Of a stretch of 64,000 nt of DNA, positions 35,602-44,280 are shown one piece after another (within the stretch, counting starts at the first letter, position 1; the number at the start of each line of letters is the position of its first letter). Below the pieces are notes generated by a model. It was not told the origin of the DNA. It saw only the letters and a list, made by a program, of their open reading frames with translations, and made no database searches. Made by a program: the position numbers and the translations under genes. Source of the stretch: Streptomyces galbus (GTDB lineage: Bacteria > Actinomycetota > Actinomycetes > Streptomycetales > Streptomycetaceae). Where the stretch lies: assembly GCF_005280195.1 (NCBI RefSeq), contig NZ_SZPR01000008.1:1-64000 (forward strand), written 5' to 3'.

Positions 35602-36195
35602 CTAGTGGGCGCGGTCCTGCAGGTGGCGGACGAGGGTGATGAGTGCTTCGGCGGAGGATCGCTCGTCGCGCGCGTCGCAGGTGACGACGGGGGTGTCGTC
35701 GAGGAGGTCGAGTGCCTCGCGCAGGGCGGACTCGTCGCGGGGCGTGCTGCCGTCGAACCGGTTGACGGCGATGGCGTAGTCCAGGCCGTACTGCTCGATC
35801 AGGTCGATCACGGCGAAAGAGTCGGCCAGCCGCTCGGGGTCGACCAGCACCAGCGCGCCGAGCGCGCCGCGGGCCATGTCCTCCCACATCTGCACGAAGC
35901 GCTGCTGGCCGGGCGTGCCGAACAGGTAGAGCACGACGCGGTCGCTGATGGTCAGCCGGCCGAAGTCCATGGCGACCGTGGTGGTGGTCTTGCCCTGGAC
36001 GCCCTTGAGATCGTCGACGGACTCGGCGGCCCGGGTCATCGTCTCCTCGGTGGACAGCGGCTCGATCTCGGAGATCGCCCCGATGAACGTGGTCTTGCCG
36101 ACCGCGAAGTGGCCCACCACGAGGATCTTCACGGCGGTCTGGGTCGCGCCGCCGCGGACGTACGCCGCCTCATCCAAACTTGGCCCTGAGACCAT
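35602..36195 (-). CDS. cvnD: Conservon GTPase/ATP-GTP-binding protein
   Basis: A 197-residue small G-protein-like protein. P-loop GHFAVGKTT at 28-36, switch-like KTTTTVAMDFGRL, and NRFDG as the guanine-specificity (NKxD-like) motif. It works with the sensor-like, roadblock and DUF742 proteins at the membrane in a eukaryote-like signalling complex. Its start lies 26 bases inside the DUF742 gene, and 11 bases separate its stop from the P450 start. Confidence 0.92.
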   Translation of the reverse strand: MVSGPSLDEAAYVRGGATQTAVKILVVGHFAVGKTTFIGAISEIEPLSTEETMTRAAESVDDLKGVQGKTTTTVAMDFGRLTISDRVVLYLFGTPGQQRFVQMWEDMARGALGALVLVDPERLADSFAVIDLIEQYGLDYAIAVNRFDGSTPRDESALREALDLLDDTPVVTCDARDERSSAEALITLVRHLQDRAH

Positions 36196-36547
36196 TCAGC
36201 ACCTCCTCCAGGATGTCCCGGTCGGCGAGGGGGGCCCGCTGCACGGGCGGGCGGGTGATGAGGTAGCCGCCTTCGGTGAGGGCGGCGAGAAGGATCTTCA
36301 CCACGCCGAGCGGCAGCTGGGTGTGGCCCGCGATCTCGGCGACCGAGAGGTAGCCGGCCGAGCACAGGTCCAGCAGGTTCTGCTCCTCCGGTGACAGGCG
36401 GGTCGGCCGTTGCCGGTGGTCGGCCACCGCCGTGACCAGGGTGATCAGCGAGAGCTGGTCCTCGTCGGGCAGCCCGCGTCCCTTGGTGATGACGTACGGA
36501 CGCACTAACTCGGGCGTCTGCGGCTCCAGTTCGTCGTAGCCGGTCAT
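36170..36547 (-). CDS. cvnC: Conservon DUF742 protein
   Basis: A 125-residue winged-helix-like DUF742 protein. LVRPYVITKGRG and LCSAGYLSVAEIAGHTQLPLGVVKILLAAL match the family. It is expected to bridge the roadblock and GTPase components. ATG 36547 overlaps the stop of the roadblock gene (ATGA), and the GTPase gene begins within its 3' end. Confidence 0.92.
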   Translation of the reverse strand: MTGYDELEPQTPELVRPYVITKGRGLPDEDQLSLITLVTAVADHRQRPTRLSPEEQNLLDLCSAGYLSVAEIAGHTQLPLGVVKILLAALTEGGYLITRPPVQRAPLADRDILEEVLNGLRAKFG

Positions 36548-36942
36548 GAGCGCGCGCCCAGGTTCTCGCGCGGCGGCGTGGTGAGCGCCTTGCCGAGCTG
36601 GCCGACGAGCTGCTGCATGCGGAAGGTGATGTCCGCCATGTCGACGTCCGGGGAGGCGGACACGCCGAGGTAGGCGCCCTCACCGGCGGAGATCAGGAAC
36701 ACCCAGCCGCCGTCGAACTCGACGAGCGTCTGCCGCCACTGCTGGTTGGCGCCCTCGCAGAAGAACCCCAGCGAGCGGCTGAGCGACTGCACCCCGCTCA
36801 TCGCGGCGGCCACCCGGTCGGCGTTGTCCTTGTCGAAGTCCTTGGTGCGGGCCATCAGCAGGCCATCCGCGGAGATCAGCACCGCGTGCAGAGCCCCGGG
36901 AATCTCCAGGGCGCTGTCCAGCATCCATGACAGATCGTTCAC
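36544..36942 (-). CDS. cvnB: Conservon roadblock/LC7-domain protein
   Basis: A 132-residue roadblock/LC7 protein (LDSALEIPGALHAVLISADGLLMA, GEGAYLGVSASPDVDM). Such proteins regulate the partner GTPase, like MglB for MglA. ATG 36942 overlaps the stop of the kinase-like gene, so translation is coupled. Confidence 0.93.
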   Translation of the reverse strand: MNDLSWMLDSALEIPGALHAVLISADGLLMARTKDFDKDNADRVAAAMSGVQSLSRSLGFFCEGANQQWRQTLVEFDGGWVFLISAGEGAYLGVSASPDVDMADITFRMQQLVGQLGKALTTPPRENLGARS

Positions 36943-38141
36943 GAGATCTCATGCCCTTCACTGCTCGCACCACGGGTGCTGCTCGTCATGTCGGTGTCCG
37001 CCTGTGTGGCCCGGCCCGACTGCGTACCCCGCTGGAAGGCGCCCATGATCGCCGCCGACTCGGCGCCGCTGCGCCGGGACGCACCGGCCGGGGCGGCGGG
37101 AGGCAGGGAGGGGGCGGGCGCGGCCGACGGCGTGCTCGGCACGACCGCCATGGGGCGCTTGCGGCGCCGCTTGGGCAGGCCGTCGGCGGTAGTGGTGCCG
37201 CCCAGCGCCGGCTCGGGACCGCCGAGGCTCGCCGTGGTGGCGACCGTGGGCAGGACCGGAGCGGGCTCCCGCTGCTCGGGCGCGCTGGTGAGCAGGTCGT
37301 GGGGCAGCAGCAGGACGGCGCGCACACCGCCGTACGGGGACGTGGAGTCGACGGAGACCTCGAAGCCGAAGCGCTCGGCGAGCACACCGATCACCGCGAA
37401 CCCGAACTGCGGCGGGTTGCCGAGACCGGCGACGCCGGAGACGCGCTCGGTGGACAGGAGCTTCTCGGCGCGGGCCCGCTCCTCGTCGTTCATGCCGACA
37501 CCGGCGTCGTCGACGACGATGCAGATGCCCTTGGGCACGGTCCGGATGTTGATCTCCACGACCGTGTCGGGGCTGGAGTAGCTGGTCGCGTTGTCCAGCA
37601 GCTCGGCGAGGGCCAGGGCGACGGGCTCCACCGCGCGGCTGGTGATGCCGAAGTCGACCTGGGAGAGGATCTCCACCCGCCGGTAGTGGCGGATCCGGCC
37701 CTGGGCGCTGCGCACCACGTCGTAGACCGAGGCGACGTCGCGCTGCCGGCCGAGCCAGCCGTCGCACAGCACGGCGATGGACTGGGCGCGGCGGCCGAAC
37801 TGGGAGTTGGTGTGGTCGATCTCCAGCAGGTCCTGGAGGATGACCGACTCGCCGTACTTGGTCTGCAGCCGTGACACGATCAGCTGCTGCTCGGCGGCGA
37901 GGCCCTGCAGGGTCCGCATGGCCGACTTCAGCACGGTCTTGGTGGCGTCGTCGGCGCGCTCCTGGGCCGTCTGGACCGACTGGGCGTACTGGTTCTCCAG
38001 CTCGGAGTAGTGGGAGCGGAGGCCGTCGATCTCCTGCCTCAAGGCGCGTGCCGCCCTGCGCTGGCGTACCACGAGCGCAATGGCGGCGATGACGGCGACC
38101 AGGAGAATCCCGGCCACCGGGTCCGGTATGTAATGCGTCAT
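36939..38141 (-). CDS. cvnA: Conservon sensor histidine-kinase-like membrane protein
   Basis: A 400-residue protein: a short N-terminus, one transmembrane helix (VAGILLVAVIAAIALVV, about 9-26), a coiled coil (ALRQEIDGLRSHYSELENQ), then a GHKL ATPase domain with LAELLDNATSYS (N box) and DDAGVGMNDEE (G1 box). No clear phospho-acceptor His of a classical kinase was seen. The C-terminal third is Pro/Ala-rich and disordered. It lacks the long extracellular nitrate-sensor domain of larger CvnA proteins. ATG 38141 is preceded by GAAGAGAG. Confidence 0.9.
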   Translation of the reverse strand: MTHYIPDPVAGILLVAVIAAIALVVRQRRAARALRQEIDGLRSHYSELENQYAQSVQTAQERADDATKTVLKSAMRTLQGLAAEQQLIVSRLQTKYGESVILQDLLEIDHTNSQFGRRAQSIAVLCDGWLGRQRDVASVYDVVRSAQGRIRHYRRVEILSQVDFGITSRAVEPVALALAELLDNATSYSSPDTVVEINIRTVPKGICIVVDDAGVGMNDEERARAEKLLSTERVSGVAGLGNPPQFGFAVIGVLAERFGFEVSVDSTSPYGGVRAVLLLPHDLLTSAPEQREPAPVLPTVATTASLGGPEPALGGTTTADGLPKRRRKRPMAVVPSTPSAAPAPSLPPAAPAGASRRSGAESAAIMGAFQRGTQSGRATQADTDMTSSTRGASSEGHEIS

Positions 38142-38321
38142 AAGACTCTCTTCAGGCGACTGACGGCCAGTTGCTGAATTTCCGTCGACGCGGGTGGACC
38201 GGCGGACCGCCCGCACCGGGGTCACCGCCCGGACCGTCCCCTGCAGTCGGGGATGTCGTCTTGCACGCATCCGCCCGCTCTACAAACGAGCGTGATCGTA
38301 TCACCGTGCGAACCGCTCACC

Positions 38322-38359
38322 GACCGTCAATACCCGTGCCGGGATGAACATTGACGGTC
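38322..38359. promoter_or_regulatory. Inverted repeat in the conservon promoter region
   Basis: GACCGTCAAT (38322-38331) and ATTGACGGTC (38350-38359), perfect 10-base arms, 18-base centre, about 180 bases upstream of cvnA. Each arm contains TTGACGGT, which could also serve as a -35 element. The rest of 38142-38471 is slightly AT-rich and shows no gene. Confidence 0.55.
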
Positions 38360-38471
38360 AGTCAGCTGAGGTCGGGCTGACACACCGACAACGCAACCGA
38401 TAAACGGGATTCCGCCGCAATGGGTCCTTATTCGGGCACGCTTCACCATGTCCCGAAAACGCCCGGCCGGG

Positions 38472-40010
38472 TCATTTCAGCGCATCGGCCTTCAGGTCGC
38501 GCCCGACGACCAGGGTGACGGAGCCGGCCTGCGCGGAGGCGTCCCGCCCGGAGCCCGCCCTGGGCAGCCAGCCGGTCAGCACCGCGGCCTGCCGCTCCTG
38601 CCCCGCGGGGTACGACACCGTGGTCGTGGCCGAGGTGCGGGGCGCGTTGCCCGTGCCCACCACGGTGAACCCGGCCGCCCGCAGCTTCTCCGCGACGGCG
38701 GCGGCCCGCCCCTGCACTCCGGTGGCGTTGAGGACCCGGACGCGTACGGCGGAGGCGTACACCGGGTTCTTCGACTGCGCCGCCAACTGCTCCTTGCTGA
38801 CTTCCCTGTCCCGGGCCAGCGCGCTGAACAGGCCGCTGGCCTGCGGGTACTGCCAGACCACGTTGGCCTTGTCGGCCGGGACGTCCGCCTCGCGCGGGTA
38901 GTTGGGCACGGTCAGGAAGGTCAGCCGGTCGCTGGGGACGCCCTTGAGCTCGTCGGCCAGGCCGTACAGCGGCTGGATGCCGGCCAGATCGGGGTCGGTG
39001 GTCAGCGACTTGGTCGCCGACTGCAGGAAGCCGTAGAGGGCGTTGGGGCTGGTGAGCTTGGACTTGGCCTTCTTCGCCAGGGCGTCCATGAACTCCTGCT
39101 GGCGGCCGATGCGGCCGATGTCGGAGCCGTCGCCCACGCCGTAGCGGGCGCGGACGTAGCCGAGCGCCTTCTCCCCCGCGACCGTCTGGCAGCCCGCGTC
39201 CAGGTCGAGCTTCGCCTTCTCGTCGTGGATGGCCTGCTTCGGGCAGACCTCGATGCCGCCCAGGGAGTCGACCATCCCCTTGAAGCCCTGGAAGTCCACC
39301 GACATGAAGTGGTCGATGCGCAGGCCCGTGTTGGCCTCGACGGTCTTGATGGTGCAGGCGGCGGCCGAGGCGACCTCGCCGGTGCTCCCGCCGAGCGCGA
39401 ACGCCTCGTTGATCTTGAAGTGGTGGGGGTCGGAGGTGCTGCCGTCGCCCTTGGCACAGGCCGGGATGCGCACCCACGAGTCGCGCGGGAAGGACACGAC
39501 CGTGGCCCACTTCCGGTCGGCCGGCACGTGCAGCACCATCAGCGTGTCCGACTGCATGGTGGTGAGGTCCTTGCCGTACTTGGCGTTGGCGCCCTCACGG
39601 CTGTCGGACCCGACGACCAGGATGTTCTTCGACCCCGGGCTGAGGTTCTCCGGACGGTCGCCGCCGAGCTTGTCGTCGACGTCGGCGGAGGTGATGTTGT
39701 TGTTGAGGTCCTCGTAGATCCACGCGCCGACCCCGCCCACGCCGAGCAGCACGAGCGCGCTGACCCCGGCGCCCCAGACGACGATCCGGCCGCGCCGGGT
39801 GAGCCGCGTACCGCCGGCGGCCCGTGCCGCCGCGGGCCCGGGCCCGGCCGCCCGGCCGCGCCCGCCGTCGGCCGGGCGGCGGGCGGCCCGTGCGGCGCCG
39901 CCCTGGCCGCCGCGTCCGTGCCCGCCGCCGCTGCGCCCGGACCCGCTCTGCCCGGTGCCGTTCCGTCCGGCCCCGGACGCGCCCGACCTCCGCCTGCCCG
40001 ATCCGCCCAC
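38472..40010 (-). CDS. LytR-CpsA-Psr (LCP) family cell-wall ligase
   Basis: A 512-residue membrane protein that attaches teichoic acids or other glycopolymers to peptidoglycan outside the cell. About 70 disordered Gly/Arg/Ala residues are followed by one transmembrane helix (IVVWGAGVSALVLLGVGGVGAWIY). The LCP domain then shows ILVVGSDSREG, VSFPRDSWVRIP and DIGRIGRQQEF, with the conserved Asp/Arg residues that bind the lipid diphosphate. The C-terminal LytR_C domain spans about 400-505 (VRVLNATGVQGRAAAVAEKL). GTG 40010 is the start. Confidence 0.92.
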   Translation of the reverse strand: MGGSGRRRSGASGAGRNGTGQSGSGRSGGGHGRGGQGGAARAARRPADGGRGRAAGPGPAAARAAGGTRLTRRGRIVVWGAGVSALVLLGVGGVGAWIYEDLNNNITSADVDDKLGGDRPENLSPGSKNILVVGSDSREGANAKYGKDLTTMQSDTLMVLHVPADRKWATVVSFPRDSWVRIPACAKGDGSTSDPHHFKINEAFALGGSTGEVASAAACTIKTVEANTGLRIDHFMSVDFQGFKGMVDSLGGIEVCPKQAIHDEKAKLDLDAGCQTVAGEKALGYVRARYGVGDGSDIGRIGRQQEFMDALAKKAKSKLTSPNALYGFLQSATKSLTTDPDLAGIQPLYGLADELKGVPSDRLTFLTVPNYPREADVPADKANVVWQYPQASGLFSALARDREVSKEQLAAQSKNPVYASAVRVRVLNATGVQGRAAAVAEKLRAAGFTVVGTGNAPRTSATTTVSYPAGQERQAAVLTGWLPRAGSGRDASAQAGSVTLVVGRDLKADALK

Positions 40011-40291
40011 CCGCGCTCGCCCTCCGCCTCGGCCGTGTCGCCCCTACACCCTGCCCGGCCCCTGCGGCCCGGTCCCGCCGGGCGACCCGGCGCCCCCTGC
40101 CGGACGTCCCCCGGTGTCCCGGAGGACCCGTGGTGACATACGCACGGACCACCCGGACGTCTCACCTTCCTCAGACAGCGGTACGGGCCCCCTCGGTTGC
40201 CTGTGTCGCACACTTACCCGGAAATCACCCGGTCATCGAGGGCGGCGGGGCCAAGATCGACAGCCCGGCCGGCGCCGCCCGGCACAACGAA

Positions 40292-40317
40292 AGAGACCCC
40301 TGCGAACAGGGGTCTCT
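40292..40317 (-). terminator. Terminator of the tRNA-Leu gene
   Basis: AGAGACCCCTG (40292-40302) and CAGGGGTCTCT (40307-40317), 11-bp perfect stem with a 4-base loop, four bases after the tRNA 3' end; TTTCGTTG follows on the minus strand. The rest of 40011-40320 shows no gene. Confidence 0.88.
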
Positions 40318-40320
40318 CAC

Positions 40321-40408
40321 TGGTGTCCGAGGGGGGACTTGAACCCCCACGCCCGATAAAGGGCACTAGCACCTCAAGCTAGCGCGTCTGCCATTCCGCC
40401 ACCCGGAC
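40321..40408 (-). tRNA. tRNA-Leu(GAG), CCA encoded
   Basis: Acceptor arms GTCCGGG and CTCGGAC pair (one G-U), followed by A73 and an encoded CCA at 40323-40321. The anticodon stem CTAGC/GCTAG encloses TTGAGGT, giving anticodon GAG. The long variable arm (TGCCCTTTATCGGGCG) marks a class II tRNA, and GGTTCAAGTCC is the T-loop. Confidence 0.97.
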
Positions 40409-40550
40409 CAGGTGTGCGCCGCGCGGGGTGTTCCCCGCGGCGACACACACCACAATAGCAAGCTTTCCGAGTGGGTCTCACCCGAGTATCCGCAGGCAGG
40501 GGGCGCGTGGGGTGCTCCTCACACCCCGGTCACCGCTCGTGTGCCCTCCG

Positions 40551-41708
40551 TCACGCGCGGCGGAGGGCGGCCAGGTTGTGGTAGCCGGTGGCCGCGTGCC
40601 GCAGCGACTGGGCCGGGTCGGTGGAGCTGGGCGCGTTGTCCTGCTCGACCATCGGGTTGTGGTAGGTGCGGTGGCCGACGCGGGAGAAGAACGTCGTGTA
40701 GTCGATGACGCCGGTGCCGAACGGCACCATGTCGTAGCCCATCCCGTTGGTGGTGTCGACGACGCCGTCCTTGGCGTGGAACAGCGGGTAGCGCCGGTCG
40801 TGGCGCTGGACCAGTCCGGCCGGGTCGAAGACGCGGGTGCGGGTGGAGCCGTCGTGGGCGGTGTAGGTGCGGAACTTGTACTGGGCGACGTGCGCCCAGA
40901 AGACGTCCATCTCGAGCCAGACCAGGCGGGGGTCGGTCACGGAGAGGAAGTACTCCAGCTTGCGGATGCCGGAGCTGCGGGTGGGGCGGCCCTGGTCGTC
41001 GAGCGGGCCGCCGTCCAGCAGGAAGCCGTACGCCGCGTCGTGGTTGTGGGTGTAGAGCTTCAGGCCGGCGCGGCGGGCGATCTCGCCGAGGGCGTGCCAC
41101 TTGTCGGCGGCGGCGTCCCAGTCGGCCCGGTAGGAGCTGTTCGTGGGGTCGCCGCCGGTGCCGACGTGGGGCATGCCGAGGATGTTGGCGATCTCCAGGT
41201 GCTTCTTGAAGGTGTCGAGGTCGGCGGTGGTCAGCGGCCAGCTCCCGGGGATGAATCCGTGGTTGCCCTGGGCGCGCAGCCCGTACTCGTCGAGCCAGCG
41301 GCGCAGCAGGCGGGCTCCGGCGGCGGACTCCAGGTTCGCGCCGCCGGGGGCGTCGGCGTGCTGGCCGTAGCCGGCGAACTCGACCTGCCGGTAGCCGAAG
41401 CGGGCGAGCTGCTCGAAGACGGCACGGAAGCCGGAGGGCAGCGTGGTGGAGCCCGGGTCGCGGCCGATGGCGTCCCGCACCGTGTAGAGGATGATGCCGC
41501 GCTTGTCGGCGGGGACCAGGGCGTGGCCCTTGCCGGGTCCGGCGTCGGGCCGCGGGGCCGCCGCCACGGGGGCCGCGCCGAGGACGGGGGCGGCGATCGC
41601 GCCGGCCGCGACGGCGGTGCAGGTGCTCAGGAAGCGGCGGCGGCCGATGCCGAGGCTGCGGCGCAGCCGGTCGTCGGGGGTGGGATACGTGTCGTGTGTC
41701 TCGTTCAC
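40551..41708 (-). CDS. Tat-exported sugar isomerase/epimerase-like TIM-barrel protein
   Basis: A 385-residue exported protein, last gene of the ebo-like operon. A twin-arginine signal (GRRRFLSTCTAVAAGAIAAPVLG) precedes a xylose-isomerase-like (AP-endonuclease 2) barrel: LYTVRDAIGRDPGSTTLPSGF, GYRQVEFAGYG, HNHDAAYGFL and WLEMDVFWAHV carry the usual metal ligands. Tat export of such a barrel suggests a folded metal enzyme acting on an extracellular sugar-like substrate. GTG 41708 overlaps the phosphatase stop (GTGA). Confidence 0.85.
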   Translation of the reverse strand: MNETHDTYPTPDDRLRRSLGIGRRRFLSTCTAVAAGAIAAPVLGAAPVAAAPRPDAGPGKGHALVPADKRGIILYTVRDAIGRDPGSTTLPSGFRAVFEQLARFGYRQVEFAGYGQHADAPGGANLESAAGARLLRRWLDEYGLRAQGNHGFIPGSWPLTTADLDTFKKHLEIANILGMPHVGTGGDPTNSSYRADWDAAADKWHALGEIARRAGLKLYTHNHDAAYGFLLDGGPLDDQGRPTRSSGIRKLEYFLSVTDPRLVWLEMDVFWAHVAQYKFRTYTAHDGSTRTRVFDPAGLVQRHDRRYPLFHAKDGVVDTTNGMGYDMVPFGTGVIDYTTFFSRVGHRTYHNPMVEQDNAPSSTDPAQSLRHAATGYHNLAALRRA

Positions 41709-43111
41709 GGGTGCCTTTCGGTGGAGGGGTCCGCGCCGAGGCCGGCAAGGCGGAGCAGGAGCGACTTCACGTCGGTGGCCGCCACGCGGTCGCCGACGGC
41801 GTGGGGGGTGGAGCACAGCAGGAGCGGACCGTCGTCGTCGCTCGCGGGGAGGCGGCCGTGGCTGCCCCGGACCGGTGCCGGGTCGAGGGGCACGACGGCC
41901 ATCCGGTAGCGCAGGCCGAGCTTCTTGCGGGCCAGCGCGGTGGCCGCCTTGACCTTCACGTAGGGGTCCTGCGGGTCCATGAACAGCTCGACCGGGTCGT
42001 AGCCGGGCTTGCGGTGGATCTCCACCAGCCGGGCGAAGTCGGGCGCGCGGGCGTCGTCGAGCCAGTAGTAATACGTGAACCAGGCGTCGGGCTCGGCCAC
42101 GGCGACCAGTTCGCCCGAGCGCGGGTGGTCCAGGTGGTGGGCCTTCTTGCCCTCGTCGCCGAGGAGTTCGGCGAGGCCGGGCAGGTCCTCGAGGGCGGCG
42201 CGGGTGGCGGGCAGGTCCTCGGGGCGGCGGACGTAGACGTGGGCGATCTGGTGGTCGGCGACGGCGAAGGCCCGGGAGGCCATCGGGTCCAGGTACTCCA
42301 TGCCGTCCTGGGTGTGCACCTCCAGCAGTCCGGCGCGGCGCAGGGCGCGGTTGATGTCGACGGGGCGGCGGACGTCGGTGATGCCGTACTCGGACAGCGC
42401 GACGACGGTGCGCCCCTCGGCGCGGGCGTCCGCCAGCAGGGGGGCGAGGGCGGTGTCCAATTCGGCGGCGGCCCGGGCCGAGCGCGGGTCGCCGGGGCCG
42501 TGGCGCTGGAGGTCGTAGTCGAGGTGCGGGAGGTAGCAGAGCGTCAGGTCGGGCCGGCGGGTGCGCTGGATGTGCCGGGTGACGTCGATGATCCAGCGGC
42601 TGGAGGCGATCCCCGCGCCGGGGCCCCAGAACTGGAAGAGCGGGAACGTGCCGAACATCTCGGTGAGTTCGTCGTGCAGCTCGGGCGGGCGGGTGTAGCA
42701 GTCGGGTTCCTTGCGGCCGTCGGCGTAGTAGACGGGGCGCGGGGTGACCGTGAGGTCGGTGTCGGCGCCCATGGCGTACCACCAGCAGATGTTGGCGACC
42801 GTGTAGCCGGGGTGGGCGCGGCGGGCGGCGTCCCAGAGCTTGTCGCCGGTGACCAGGCCGTTGTGCTGGCGCCACAGCAGGACGTCGCCGAGTTCGCGGA
42901 AGTACCAGCCGTTGCCGACGATGCCGTGTTCCGAGGGCTGGGCGCCGGTCAGGAAGGTGGACTGGGCGGCGCAGGTGACGGCGGGCAGCACGGTGTCGAG
43001 GGGGGCACGGGAGCCGGCGGCGCCGAGGGCCCGCAGGTTCGGCATGTGGGCGAGCAGGCGCGGGGTGAGGCCGACCACGTCCAGGACGAGGAGCGGGGTG
43101 GGGGCGGTCAT
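41705..43111 (-). CDS. eboF: Alkaline-phosphatase-fold nucleotide pyrophosphatase/phosphodiesterase, EboF-like
   Basis: A 468-residue protein of the type I phosphodiesterase/nucleotide pyrophosphatase family. LLVLDVVGLTP gives the first metal Asp, LPAVTCAAQSTFLTG holds the Thr nucleophile, YLPHLDYDLQRHG and SEYGITDV supply further ligands, and ADHQIAHVYV the last His. No signal peptide is seen. In ebo clusters the matching gene is eboF; its substrate is unknown but would be a phospho- or pyrophospho-ester of the pathway metabolite. Confidence 0.85.
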   Translation of the reverse strand: MTAPTPLLVLDVVGLTPRLLAHMPNLRALGAAGSRAPLDTVLPAVTCAAQSTFLTGAQPSEHGIVGNGWYFRELGDVLLWRQHNGLVTGDKLWDAARRAHPGYTVANICWWYAMGADTDLTVTPRPVYYADGRKEPDCYTRPPELHDELTEMFGTFPLFQFWGPGAGIASSRWIIDVTRHIQRTRRPDLTLCYLPHLDYDLQRHGPGDPRSARAAAELDTALAPLLADARAEGRTVVALSEYGITDVRRPVDINRALRRAGLLEVHTQDGMEYLDPMASRAFAVADHQIAHVYVRRPEDLPATRAALEDLPGLAELLGDEGKKAHHLDHPRSGELVAVAEPDAWFTYYYWLDDARAPDFARLVEIHRKPGYDPVELFMDPQDPYVKVKAATALARKKLGLRYRMAVVPLDPAPVRGSHGRLPASDDDGPLLLCSTPHAVGDRVAATDVKSLLLRLAGLGADPSTERHP

Positions 43112-44277
43112 GGCAGCTCCTTCAGGCCGAGGTCGGTCAGGAGGTCGCGGGCGAGGGAGAGTTCGGCGGCGATGCCGTCGGTGAGCTGCGCCCGGCCGCG
43201 GGGGCGCTGGGCCGGCGGGAGGGCCTGCCAGGTGTAGGTCTCGACCTCGAGGTGGCGGGTGCGCGGGCGGGGTCCGCCGACGAGGCGGGCGAGGGCGTCG
43301 CGCAGGACGTCGTGGGTGGCCGTGAGCGGAGCGGCGGGTGCCGCGTGCAGCGGGACGTGGAAGTGGGCGCGCCAGGGGGCGGCGGTGGGCAGGGCGTCGC
43401 CGCCGAGGGCCTCCCCGAGGTCGTCGGTGCCGCGCAGCCGCCCGGCGTCGACCGTGCGGGTCTGGTGCAGGAAGCGGGGCTCGGCGAAGGCGGCCAGGGC
43501 GCTGCGCACCTCGGGCCGGTCGGGACGGTCGGCGTGCAGGGCGGCCGAGAGCTGGGACTTGACGACCGGCACGTGGGCCTCGGCGAGGGCGTCGAGGGCG
43601 CGGGCGGGGTCCTCGAAGGAGGTGGCGAGGTGGCAGGTGTCGACGCAGACGCCGATGCGGGGGTGGCCGACGGCGGTGAGCGGTGCGAGGGCGTCGCCGG
43701 TGGTCTCCACGACGCAGCCGGGCTCCGGTTCCAGGCCGACGCGCACGGAGCGGCCGGTGAGGTCCGCGAGCGCGTCGAGGCGCTCGGCGAGGGTCGTCAA
43801 GGCACGGTGGCCCGCCGCGGCGCGCTCGGCCGGCCAGGCGGTGCGCCAGCCGAGCGGCAGGGTGGAGACGCTGCCCTCGGTGACGTCGTCGGGGAGCAGC
43901 CCGGCGAGGATCCGGGCGAGCGCGGTGGTGTGTTCCAGGCGCTCGGTGTCGGCCCAGTCGGGCCGGTAGACGCGGTACTTGACCTCGTCGGCGCCGAACC
44001 CCTCGTAGGGGAAGCCGTTGAGGGTGACGACCTCCAGGCCGCGCCGGTCCAGTTCGCCGCGCAGGGCGCGCAGGGCGGCCGGGTCGGTGTCGAGGGTGCG
44101 GGCGGCGTCGCGGGCGAGCCACAGGCCGATGCCGAGGCGGTCGCGGCCGAGCCGGCGGCGCACCGGCTCGCAGTGGTCGCGGAGTTGGGCGAGGACGCCG
44201 TCGAGCGTCTCGGCCGGGTGGACGTTGGTGCAGTAGGCCAGGTGGACGGTGGTTCCGTCGGGGTGGCGGAAGCGCAT
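43108..44277 (-). CDS. eboE: Metabolite traffic protein EboE (xylose-isomerase-like TIM barrel)
   Basis: A 389-residue cytoplasmic barrel protein. HLAYCTNVHPAETLDGVLAQL is characteristic of EboE, and GLEPEPGCVVETTG, GVCVDTCHLATSF and THDVLRDALARL carry the metal ligands of the AP-endonuclease-2 fold. It overlaps eboF by 4 bases. No reaction is established for the family; it is linked to prenylated-metabolite export in cyanobacteria. Confidence 0.85.
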   Translation of the reverse strand: MRFRHPDGTTVHLAYCTNVHPAETLDGVLAQLRDHCEPVRRRLGRDRLGIGLWLARDAARTLDTDPAALRALRGELDRRGLEVVTLNGFPYEGFGADEVKYRVYRPDWADTERLEHTTALARILAGLLPDDVTEGSVSTLPLGWRTAWPAERAAAGHRALTTLAERLDALADLTGRSVRVGLEPEPGCVVETTGDALAPLTAVGHPRIGVCVDTCHLATSFEDPARALDALAEAHVPVVKSQLSAALHADRPDRPEVRSALAAFAEPRFLHQTRTVDAGRLRGTDDLGEALGGDALPTAAPWRAHFHVPLHAAPAAPLTATHDVLRDALARLVGGPRPRTRHLEVETYTWQALPPAQRPRGRAQLTDGIAAELSLARDLLTDLGLKELP

Positions 44278-44280
44278 CGC

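Noticed and set aside
39799-40382. Plus-strand ORFs over the LCP promoter and tRNA region
   Set aside because: They overlap the tRNA gene and the start of the LCP gene on the other strand and have no coding features.
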